20,332 bases of DNA, from positions 1-20,332 of the forward strand of contig CAZNDN010000071.1 in assembly GCA_964571815.1 (NCBI GenBank), written 5' to 3'. Shown here in pieces: positions 7,511-14,617 of the stretch (position 1 is its first letter; every line of letters starts with the position of its first letter). Position numbers and translations under genes: made by a program. The notes under the pieces were generated by a model. It was not told the DNA's origin. It searched no databases and was given only the letters and a program-made list of their open reading frames with translations. This DNA comes from CAZNDN01 sp964571815. Lineage in GTDB: Bacteria > Fibrobacterota > Chitinivibrionia > Chitinivibrionales > WJKA01.

Positions 7511-7837
7511 TCAATCGCGCGGTTGACGAAGCTGGGAGAGAATACCGAGAAAAATGGAAAATCCCGCCACCACATACCCGACCCCGATCAGGACATAGTC
7601 GTAGACACGGGCAAGCGTCCGGGGGTCGGTGTACGTACCCAGCGGCGTAAGAATCCTCACCCCCGCGCCCTGAGGATCGTGGCCCTGAACCCTGCCGATC
7701 ATCAGGACAATCCGGAGCGTAACAGGACTGCCCAGAAGCAGATCAACCAGAAATATCGTGCTGAGAACAAGCAGAAAGATATTGCCGCCCGATGTGAGGG
7801 CCTGGACAAGCGGAGATTCCGTATCGTCCCGTGCCAT
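7511..7837 (-). CDS. Small two-helix membrane protein, unknown
   Basis: The 108-residue protein has two strong hydrophobic segments, about 19-47 (NIFLLVLSTIFLVDLLLG onward) and 80-101 (VLIGVGYVVAGFSIFLGIL), separated by a polar loop with HDPQGAGVRILTPLGTYTDP. I do not recognise the family. The ATG at 7837 follows GGGGGAAA; an in-frame TTG at 7864 would add nine residues. It sits 62 bases after the CRP-like regulator and before the IMPase gene, and is presumably an inner-membrane protein of the same transcription unit. Confidence 0.7.
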   Translation of the reverse strand: MARDDTESPLVQALTSGGNIFLLVLSTIFLVDLLLGSPVTLRIVLMIGRVQGHDPQGAGVRILTPLGTYTDPRTLARVYDYVLIGVGYVVAGFSIFLGILSQLRQPRD

Positions 7838-7899
7838 ATTCGCATTTCCCCCGCCGCACAGCAACGGCTTGCGCAGGGCGCAAGCCGGAGGCGACTGCC

Positions 7900-8556
7900 T
7901 CAGGTCAACGACTCTTCCCGTGCTTCACCCAGGGCCGCGGCGCCGAACCGCCGCAGTTTCTCGCGGTCAACTACTACAACCCGGGACTTTTTCAAGGCTA
8001 TCAGCTTCCGTGCGGCAAGCCGCTCAAGCGTCTCATCGGCGGCAGTCAAGCTCAACCCGAGAATATCCACCAGTTCGTTCTCGACCATCTTCCGGTCCAG
8101 GGCATATCCGCCGTCGGGGTCCGGGGCGGCCTCGCCGGACCAGGTCATCATGGCAACCAGTGCGGCCACGTGAGCGGTCTTGTCCCCTATGGTGATTTCG
8201 ATCCTCTTGTCGACTTCACGAAGCCGCTGGACCAGGATGGCGGCGATCTTGCGAAACCACTCGGGCACCTTGCCCAGCGTTGCCCGCAACTGCTCCCCGT
8301 CAACACAGAAGACTTCGGTCTCCTCCAGGGCCACCACCGATGCGCTTCGCACACCGGCGTCGATAGCGGCGATCTCCCCGACCACTTCCCCCGGCCCCAC
8401 CCGGGCGAGTTCGATCTCCACGCCGCCTTCTTCCTTGCTCACCCGCACACTGCCGCGCCGGATAACGTAGAGTTCCCTGGAACGCTCGCCCTGCCGGAAC
8501 ACCACGTCGCCCGCGGCGAATGTCCGGGTAACTCCCCGTGACTGCTCTGAATTCAT
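7900..8556 (-). CDS. CRP/FNR-type cyclic-nucleotide-binding regulator
   Basis: The 218-residue protein has a complete N-terminal cNMP-binding jelly roll: FRQGERSRELYVIRRGSVRV (20-39), then GEIAAIDAGVRSASVVA (60-76), the phosphate-binding cassette with the Arg70-Ser71 pair expected for ligand binding. A dimerisation helix follows (about 97-125), then a C-terminal winged-helix region (VENELVDILGLSLTAADETLERLAARKLI, about 158-186). It may therefore be a DNA-binding regulator responding to cAMP, cGMP or c-di-GMP, but the recognition helix is divergent from classical CRP. The start at 8556 has AGGAAG 8 bases upstream. It lies between the SPOR protein and the small membrane protein genes. Confidence 0.88.
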   Translation of the reverse strand: MNSEQSRGVTRTFAAGDVVFRQGERSRELYVIRRGSVRVSKEEGGVEIELARVGPGEVVGEIAAIDAGVRSASVVALEETEVFCVDGEQLRATLGKVPEWFRKIAAILVQRLREVDKRIEITIGDKTAHVAALVAMMTWSGEAAPDPDGGYALDRKMVENELVDILGLSLTAADETLERLAARKLIALKKSRVVVVDREKLRRFGAAALGEAREESLT

Positions 8557-8613
8557 GGCAGCGCTTCCTGTCGAAGAGACGAAATGTTTCACGCGGTGTT
8601 GCCTCAACCGCGA

Positions 8614-9156
8614 TCAGCGCCTCACGTTGACCGGTGTCCCGACAATCCACGCATCGTCGTACCCCATGTCCATCAAATCGGCCTGAGCCGCACGTGCGTC
8701 ACTGCGCTTCGTAAAATCACCGACCAACAGCTTGTAGTAGGGATTTTCGAAAATGAGATACACGGGAAAGGGGATGCGATTGCTCAGACGTTTTTTCTCC
8801 TGACGGGCGCGCTCGGCCATGCTCGTGGCGAAACACTGCACCCGGAATCCCTCGGTCGTCGCCCCGCCGGCCGCATGACCCGAGCCGGGCTCACCCATTT
8901 GCGGACCACTTCTCACAAAGTCCTCTTTGCGAAGAACCATCTCCCGTCCGCGATTGAGACTGTCCAGATACGTAACCGGCACCTCACCCCGCTTCGGACG
9001 AGGCAGTGCCTGCTCCTCCACCACCTCTTCGCGCGGTTCCTCATCCTTCTTCTGCCACGGCCACGTGAAGGCCCCGACCGCGCAACCACTCCCCAAAACG
9101 CCCAGAAACACTACCACGGAAACGAATGTCTTGCCCGTGCGCATACCTTCCCCCAT
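8614..9156 (-). CDS. SPOR-domain envelope protein
   Basis: The 180-residue protein has a hydrophobic N-terminal segment (FVSVVVFLGVLGSGC), either a signal peptide or a weak lipobox (Gly rather than Leu at -3), then a charged linker (KKDEEPREEVVEEQALPRPKR). The C-terminal 75 residues form a SPOR domain: FRVQCFATSMAERARQ, then YYKLLVGDFTKRSDARAAQADL. SPOR domains bind denuded glycan strands of peptidoglycan, usually at division sites. AGGAGG lies 6 bases before the ATG at 9156; another ATG at 9159 is equally possible. It is first in the - strand gene run and starts 119 bases from the repeat at 9275. Confidence 0.87.
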   Translation of the reverse strand: MGEGMRTGKTFVSVVVFLGVLGSGCAVGAFTWPWQKKDEEPREEVVEEQALPRPKRGEVPVTYLDSLNRGREMVLRKEDFVRSGPQMGEPGSGHAAGGATTEGFRVQCFATSMAERARQEKKRLSNRIPFPVYLIFENPYYKLLVGDFTKRSDARAAQADLMDMGYDDAWIVGTPVNVRR

Positions 9157-9274
9157 CATGATCCTCCTGCCCCTTCCCTTCCCCTGTTTTAGCTGATGCA
9201 AAGAGAATGAAAGCGGGACGAGGTGGTGTCGAGCACAAAACCCTTCACCACGATAAAATACCTTCGTGCACTTA

Positions 9275-9460
9275 TCCCATTCGGGGACGATGGCTAGTTA
9301 TATACGTAAGGCAGCCGGCCGGCGGTCACAGGTTCGGCGACTTTCCCCGCGAAGGAAACCGACAGTCGGCCCCCGCACCCCTTGCTCCCTGTGATACGCA
9401 CCGGGCAAGGCGGACTGCCGCCGCTTGTCACCTATCCGTGAGCGAGTTTCTTTTCGCGGC
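9275..9460. repeat. 186-bp direct repeat, left copy
   Basis: Base-for-base identical, on reading, to 14253-14438 (offset 4978). The copies diverge abruptly on both sides: A versus G just before, A versus C just after. The repeat holds the terminal inverted repeat of the element, hairpin-forming stretches (GGCGG-ACTG-CCGCC; TCACAGG with CCTGTGA) and, on the - strand, the last codons of a transposase remnant (AAKRNSLTDR, stop at 9428-9430). Confidence 0.95.
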
Positions 9461-9662
9461 ACAGTGTGCACGGCGCCGCAAACTGGAAGTCGGGCGGAGA
9501 TTCGGGTCGAGGTTGAGGACGGCGGATCACGATGTGAGGATGCACGAGGGCCTTTTCACACCGTTTGGGCACCCGAGCACGGGATGGCGCGACACGGCGC
9601 CACGAACCACAAAGCGTGGCTCGCGACACCATGCTACAGCCGAATAGCCGGCCACCGTTCCC
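9283..9662 (-). mobile_element. Degenerate RAYT-derived element, copy 1
   Basis: It is bounded by GGGGACGATGGCTAG (9283-9297) and, inverted at the right end, GCCGGCCACCGTTCCC (9647-9662), which match the ends of copy 2. On the - strand an ATG (9632) lies 30 bases inside the right end, the same distance as the transposase ATG in copy 2. The middle part (9461-9640) shows only decayed resemblance (GGCGCCGT, CGAGCCACGCTT) and is frameshifted, while the 178 bases at the left end are identical to copy 2. It encodes no functional protein. Confidence 0.65.
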
Positions 9663-10186
9663 GCATTGCCTTTCATGCAGACTCGTCAATCATCGTGAGG
9701 CAGCGGGGTGTCGGTGCTGCGGATAGCCGGCTAGTAAGCGTCTTCGCAGAGCGTTTCACCGTCCAGTTCGTCGCCTTGGGCATTGCCTCCGTGTGTCGGA
9801 AGATTTCTCTAGCGTGAGTTTACGAGTTATTTGACGAATGTCTTCCACATTTTCGGCTTTCGCGCCCCGCTGCTGCCTCGGCCATGTCCGCTGTGAGAAA
9901 GCCCTGAAAGTGTGAGCACCGCCCCGATAACCATGAAGCCGTGCGGGAAACAACTTCGTGGCCGACCTTTACTATATGCACATATCGAGGGTGTTTTCGT
10001 TTTACTTGCGGGCCCCCAATCGCTTATATTGTCAGGTGCATACGAGAGGCTTTTCCAGGGTGTACGACTTCAAACCGCGATCCAGATGGCCCGTAAGTGA
10101 GATTGTTTAGGGGACGCCAAGGGGGAGGCGCACCCAATGGTCTCTTGCATCGGAGGCATATGGAGGGTATCAGTTAGGTGGGAAAA
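9663..10186. other. Gene-free leader of the giant gene
   Basis: Between the element and the giant gene I see no convincing gene. Short frames here (for example a 62-codon one at 9912-10100) have no good ribosome site and no family resemblance. The composition shifts from GC-rich to more AT-rich along it. It contains a possible promoter near 10001-10030. Confidence 0.55.
10001..10030 (+). promoter_or_regulatory. Possible promoter for the giant gene
   Basis: TTTACT (10001-10006) and TATATT (10025-10030) are separated by 18 bases, about 155 bases upstream of the start. This is a moderate match in an AT-rich patch; a long leader would follow. Confidence 0.3.
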
Positions 10187-13100
10187 ATGCAGTACAATGA
10201 AAGACCATATGGGCCTGAATATATCAACCTGAGACACACGGGGCGGAGTGCTCTTGTTCCTGCTTTGTGTTTCGCCTTCTTTGCGGGCACCCCGTTCTTC
10301 TTTTGTGTCCAGCCCCCTCCCTTTCCCATGCGGCCGGAAAGAGCGTCGTTCTTTCTGGTTGTCGACTCGACCGACGGTGGACGGATGTGGACGACCGGCG
10401 AGGACGTGACCATCGGAATCGGTATGTATCTTGCTCGATACATTGACTCGGCCCACGTGGTCTTCGGGGACAACAGCGACACTTTGCTGGACTTGCGCCA
10501 CAGAACACAACGGGAGGATACTGTATTCGTGCTCCATCGATACAACCAAATAGGAACTCTGACGATCGAGCTTCGAGTCTGGGTCGAGTCGCTCGGTGGG
10601 AAAGGTCCAATTTCCGAACAAATCGAAATAGCCTGCGAACCGGCCGAATTCGTCGAACCCTTGGACCACTCCCAAAAACTGACTTCGCATGAGCCCTTCG
10701 TTCTTGCTGCTTCCTGCAGGGGGACGACTCCTCTTGAGTATCAATGGCACGAACTCGAACAAGGACCTTTGGCTGAAGGTGTCACAGATTCGCTTAGGTT
10801 TTCTTCGGTGGAGAAGAAGGATACCGGAAGTTACTTTTGTGTGGTAGCAAACCAATGCGGCATGGATACGTCTGATATGGTGGTGATCCCCGGTTCACTC
10901 TTTTTGGATTCGTCGTCGCATTCGCCTGAGGACACAGTTGGCCCGGCAATCACGCCCGTTTCTCCGCAAGCCGGTGCTGTGGTGACAAACGAGACCATCC
11001 CAGTGAAGGTGAATGCCATAGATCCAAGCGGTATTGCGTATGTTTCAATAAACGGCCAAGGCGCTTCGTTACAGAATGGAGACTATGTTGTCTCACTTAC
11101 GTTCGAGGAGGTAGGGACGAAGGCAATCCGGGTAGTTGCCCGTGATGGAAGCGCCAAAGGCAATGTCGACTCCCTCCAGTTTGATGTTACCTATGATCCG
11201 ACTGGAACTGACACCAATCCTCCTGAGATCTTGCTATTATCTCATGAAGACGGTGATATTGTAGTGAATCGGTCGGTGGTGATCGGGATAGAGGCAAATG
11301 ATGAAAATGGCATAGAAAAGGTAGCCGTTAACGGCGAGACAGCTATACTTCGCAACGGTCTCTATGAACGAGAAGTTACGTTAGGACCCTTGCAGCCTAG
11401 CGAGGTTCTTGTCAGAGCCTGGGATGCAAGCTCCAACCGGAATGTGGATTCCTTGCTTTTCACGCTCACCTATGATTCGACGAGTTCCGACAGTCTTGAA
11501 CCCCGCCTGACCACCGTTTCTCACCAAGAAGGCCAGACCGTAGCGGTCGACTCCGTCCCACTCATTGTTACGGCAACTGACATCAACGGTATTGCACATG
11601 TTACAATCGATGGCGTGCCGGCGACCTTCAACAACGGCCGGTACCGGGCCAAAGTTGGCCTTGTACCGGGGCAAAATACAATTGAATGCAAGGCCACGGA
11701 TGCAAGCCGCAACGCCAACGTCGGGACTTTGCGTATTGTTCTGTACTACGATCCCACTGCGGATGACAGCATTGCACCCATCATTTCGCCCATAGCCCCC
11801 CAAAACGGAGACACCGTGTCGGTGAACTCCGTTGTTGTGCGTGTTGAGGCAACGGATGCCAACGGCATTGCGAACGTCACAATTGGGAACAATGACGCTG
11901 AATTGGTGAATGGTGTCTATCAGCATGTTGTCGCACTTCCGTCAACACCCGGCCGGCATGACGTGGTAGTCACGGCCCAGGATGCGAGCACCAACCGCAA
12001 CGCCGCATCAGTCATATTGAATATTGTGTATGATTCCACTTTCCAGGATAGGACGCCACCCCTGATTTCACGCGAGGCACCCGCTGTTGGTATGGTGGTT
12101 GATACGAATGAAGTCACTATGGCGGTAGAGGCGACGGACGACAACGGCATCAGTTCTGTTACTATTGGAGGGGAAAGAGCTGAAATGAGCCAAGGTCTTT
12201 ACGTAGCCGAGGTTACCTTGCCAAGAATCGGTATCAACGAAATTGAGGTTACGGCGCTCGACAACAGTTCGCGACGTAACAAGGCGACCGAAGTATTCGA
12301 AATCATCTACCAGCCGACCGCCGACGACCGCACCCCACCCTCAATAAAACTTCGTTCCCCGCTGCGAGCCTTCACCGAATCGCCGGTGAATGTCACGGCT
12401 GAAGTAACGGATGCCAACGGCGTCTCTGAAGTTCGGATCGACGGCAAGTCCGTCACGGCAAGCGAAACAGAGTATTCTCGCGAAGTAGCTCTGCGTCCCG
12501 GTACTCACCAAATCGAAATATACGCTCAAGACAACAGTTACAACGCAAACGACACAACACACGTTTTTTCCATTACGTATGATCCTCCCCCAACTGCCGT
12601 AAGCATGAGCATACCTGCCTCCGGGATCACCACCACAAGTATGAAGGTTACGTGGGACCCTTGCAGCATTGATGATTTCGCGTCCTACAAAGTCCTATGC
12701 GGTACGTCTGAGTCAGGACTCTCAGTTGCGGCCATCATCACTGAGCGCAGAACAAGCTCCTGGACCCTCACCGACCTTCGAGAAGGTACAAATTACTATG
12801 TACAGGTTGTGGTATTGGATCAGAACGGCTCATCTGCTTCAAGCACGATAGTCAACGCTGTCACCAGCACTCTAAGCCGACCCGAGATCTCTCTACTATC
12901 CCCTGCTGAAGGTGAGAACACCATTTCCCCTGATCTTTCATTTCAATTCGAGGTGGGGTGCTCTCTGGGAACGTATTTGACTCCCGTTTTGTCCATAGGT
13001 CTCGATTCATCGATAGCAAGTCCGATCAAGAGAGTTATTCTTCCGGAAACGGTTGCCAATACCACCCCTAAACTCTTCAGCTACACACTTTCCGCCACAG

Positions 13101-14227
13101 AGGCCCTTGGCTTCGGCCGCAAATACTACTGGAGAGTATCCTGCACTGTGTCGGACGGGAGCCTGACAAAATCCGATTCCACTTCAGCCCATTATTTCTT
13201 CACCGAGAACAAGGCACCGCAATGGAAATCATCCCCTTCCTTCGCCAACTATCGAAACCAGACGATGAACATAGCGTGTATAGACCAGCTTGACTCGTGG
13301 GTCAACCAAGAGGGACATGTGTTGTCTTTTTCTCTCATTGGTATATCGGGAGGAGGCGCGACCATAAACCAAGGAGTACTCACTTGGCATCGGCCTTGGG
13401 ATTTCCCCAGCGACACCGTCATCCAAGTCAGGGCGGTCGACTCGTGGGAGCACGGAGAGAAGTATTCAGACGCTGAATTTACGATCACCGAGAAAGCGAC
13501 TCCAACCAACAGGGCTGGTATGCGCTATATTGACGCGGGAACAGTTGCCGGAGTTACGGCGGAGAAACCATTTTGGATGGATACCACCGAGGTCACTTTG
13601 GCCGAATTCAATGCAATAATGTTGAGGAATCATTCGGAGTATGTGTTTAAACAAAACGCAAACCCGAACTGCCGTGAAGACAACTGCCCTGTTGACGGTC
13701 TCAACTGGTATGACGCAGCCCTTTTCTGCAATGCCTTGACCAAGTACTACGGGAGCAATGATACGGTCTACACATATTCAGGTGTAGTTGGTGACGTTGG
13801 CAAGAACTGTGAGTTGACCGACTTGAGTACCGACTTGTCGAAGAGCGGGGTTCGTTTGCCCACGGGCGAGCAATGGGAGTTTGCGTATCGTTCCTGGACC
13901 GAAACGGCTTACTACTGGGGCGATGCAGTTGAGGAATATGGAGAGGTACATGCCGATAAGTACGCTTGGTGGGTAGGGAATTCGTATGAGGACGGTACCC
14001 ATGTCGTCGCATTGAAGACTCCGAATGATTTTGGCCTCTACGATATGGCCGGCAACTTGTGGGAATGGTGTCATGACTTGGCCGGCGAAAGCAGCACAAG
14101 CAGGATACTCCATGGAGGAAGCTATGCCTCACGTGAAGAACTCTCCGCGACAGAAATCATTGGTGTTCCACCAAACGGCTCCGATGATAGCTTCGGATTT
14201 CGCTGCACAGCCCCGATAGAACCCTGA
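10187..14227 (+). CDS. Giant multidomain Ig-like surface protein with C-terminal SUMF1 domain
   Basis: The protein has 1346 residues; the ATG at 10187 is preceded by AGGTGGG, and a GTG three codons upstream is possible. A hydrophobic N-terminal segment (21-40) suggests export. Domains in order: beta-rich region 50-150; an Ig domain 155-235 with Cys177, Trp187 and DTGSYFC (212-218); six tandem Ig/glucodextranase-B-like repeats at about 252-336, 345-429, 438-521, 529-614, 623-708 and 716-798, each with A-x-D-xN-GI, a V-x-I-x-G turn, NGxY and AxDxSxN; a fibronectin type III domain 800-895; another FN3-like domain 898-1006; a cadherin/PIG-like domain 1009-1102; and a SUMF1/C-type-lectin fold 1108-1342 (GVRLPTGEQWEFAYR, FGLYDMAGNLWEW, FGFRC). 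The FGE catalytic cysteine pair is absent (GGSYASREELSA), so formylglycine synthesis is unlikely; binding or adhesion is my inference. Lower GC than its neighbours and flanking 186-bp repeats suggest separate origin. Confidence 0.9.
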   Translation: MQYNERPYGPEYINLRHTGRSALVPALCFAFFAGTPFFFCVQPPPFPMRPERASFFLVVDSTDGGRMWTTGEDVTIGIGMYLARYIDSAHVVFGDNSDTLLDLRHRTQREDTVFVLHRYNQIGTLTIELRVWVESLGGKGPISEQIEIACEPAEFVEPLDHSQKLTSHEPFVLAASCRGTTPLEYQWHELEQGPLAEGVTDSLRFSSVEKKDTGSYFCVVANQCGMDTSDMVVIPGSLFLDSSSHSPEDTVGPAITPVSPQAGAVVTNETIPVKVNAIDPSGIAYVSINGQGASLQNGDYVVSLTFEEVGTKAIRVVARDGSAKGNVDSLQFDVTYDPTGTDTNPPEILLLSHEDGDIVVNRSVVIGIEANDENGIEKVAVNGETAILRNGLYEREVTLGPLQPSEVLVRAWDASSNRNVDSLLFTLTYDSTSSDSLEPRLTTVSHQEGQTVAVDSVPLIVTATDINGIAHVTIDGVPATFNNGRYRAKVGLVPGQNTIECKATDASRNANVGTLRIVLYYDPTADDSIAPIISPIAPQNGDTVSVNSVVVRVEATDANGIANVTIGNNDAELVNGVYQHVVALPSTPGRHDVVVTAQDASTNRNAASVILNIVYDSTFQDRTPPLISREAPAVGMVVDTNEVTMAVEATDDNGISSVTIGGERAEMSQGLYVAEVTLPRIGINEIEVTALDNSSRRNKATEVFEIIYQPTADDRTPPSIKLRSPLRAFTESPVNVTAEVTDANGVSEVRIDGKSVTASETEYSREVALRPGTHQIEIYAQDNSYNANDTTHVFSITYDPPPTAVSMSIPASGITTTSMKVTWDPCSIDDFASYKVLCGTSESGLSVAAIITERRTSSWTLTDLREGTNYYVQVVVLDQNGSSASSTIVNAVTSTLSRPEISLLSPAEGENTISPDLSFQFEVGCSLGTYLTPVLSIGLDSSIASPIKRVILPETVANTTPKLFSYTLSATEALGFGRKYYWRVSCTVSDGSLTKSDSTSAHYFFTENKAPQWKSSPSFANYRNQTMNIACIDQLDSWVNQEGHVLSFSLIGISGGGATINQGVLTWHRPWDFPSDTVIQVRAVDSWEHGEKYSDAEFTITEKATPTNRAGMRYIDAGTVAGVTAEKPFWMDTTEVTLAEFNAIMLRNHSEYVFKQNANPNCREDNCPVDGLNWYDAALFCNALTKYYGSNDTVYTYSGVVGDVGKNCELTDLSTDLSKSGVRLPTGEQWEFAYRSWTETAYYWGDAVEEYGEVHADKYAWWVGNSYEDGTHVVALKTPNDFGLYDMAGNLWEWCHDLAGESSTSRILHGGSYASREELSATEIIGVPPNGSDDSFGFRCTAPIEP
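10940..12580 (+). repeat. Six tandem Ig-like domain repeats within the giant gene
   Basis: Period about 92-94 residues (about 280 bases). Repeats are clear in protein but have diverged in DNA, so the array is old rather than recently expanded. Linkers of the type YDPT-x-x-D and YDST-x-x-D join them, typical of stalk regions that project a terminal domain from the cell. Confidence 0.85.
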
Positions 14228-14252
14228 AATACAATCGGCAGCAGTCCCACAG

Positions 14253-14438
14253 TCCCATTCGGGGACGATGGCTAGTTATATACGTAAGGCAGCCGGCCGG
14301 CGGTCACAGGTTCGGCGACTTTCCCCGCGAAGGAAACCGACAGTCGGCCCCCGCACCCCTTGCTCCCTGTGATACGCACCGGGCAAGGCGGACTGCCGCC
14401 GCTTGTCACCTATCCGTGAGCGAGTTTCTTTTCGCGGC
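14253..14438. repeat. 186-bp direct repeat, right copy
   Basis: Identical to 9275-9460. It starts 25 bases after the stop codon of the giant gene. With the left copy it delimits a 4978-base unit (9275-14252 or equivalently 9461-14438) that could be lost or gained by a single homologous recombination. Confidence 0.95.
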
Positions 14439-14617
14439 CTTCTCTCCCTCACGCATCATGTGCGACACCGCGCCGGAGCTGATTCCGAGAAACTTGCCGA
14501 CTGGGCGCGTACCGAATTCGAGTCGAGGCACCTGCTCATCACGTGCGTGACGGCGCCGGGGACGGAAAGCCGGGCTTTGCGGGGCATGGCTTAGATATGT
14601 AACCAGCCACCGTCCCC
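14261..14617 (-). mobile_element. Internally deleted RAYT (Y1 transposase) element, copy 2
   Basis: This 357-base element has imperfect inverted ends: GGGGACGATGGCTAG (14261-14275) and, inverted, CAGCCACCGTCCCC (14604-14617), extending to about 24 bases with a few mismatches. On the - strand it retains both ends of a REP-associated tyrosine transposase gene but lacks the catalytic middle, so it could move only if a full-length relative supplies the enzyme. Its 5' end lies inside the pabB-pabC reading frame. Confidence 0.8.
14406..14587 (-). pseudogene. REP-associated tyrosine transposase remnant
   Basis: The frame from ATG 14587 gives MPRKARLSVPGAVTHVMSR (to 14531), the typical N-terminus of Y1_Tnp/RAYT transposases. 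Immediately after, in another frame, comes RLEFGTRPVGKFLGISSG and AVSHMMREGEKAAKRNSL ending at the stop 14406-14408, a C-terminal helix-turn-helix typical of these proteins. The catalytic HUH and Tyr region between them is gone. The two ends are joined out of frame. Confidence 0.85.

Noticed and set aside
6174..7526. 450-codon + strand frame opposite the IMPase and secreted-protein genes
   Set aside because: Antisense shadow; the opposite strand carries clear IMPase motifs.
9912..10100. A 62-codon frame between the element and the giant gene
   Set aside because: No ribosome site, no recognisable similarity and it overlaps the best promoter candidate for the giant gene.
13500..14227. SUMF1/C-type-lectin C-terminus as a target of a diversity-generating retroelement
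   Set aside because: The fold is the one used by DGR targets, but no reverse transcriptase, accessory gene or adenine-substituted template copy of the 3' end lies in the window, and the repeat that follows does not resemble the gene's end.
9275..14438. CRISPR or integron reading of the repeats
   Set aside because: Only two copies, 186 bases long and 5 kb apart; no spacer array, no attC-type folding and no integrase.
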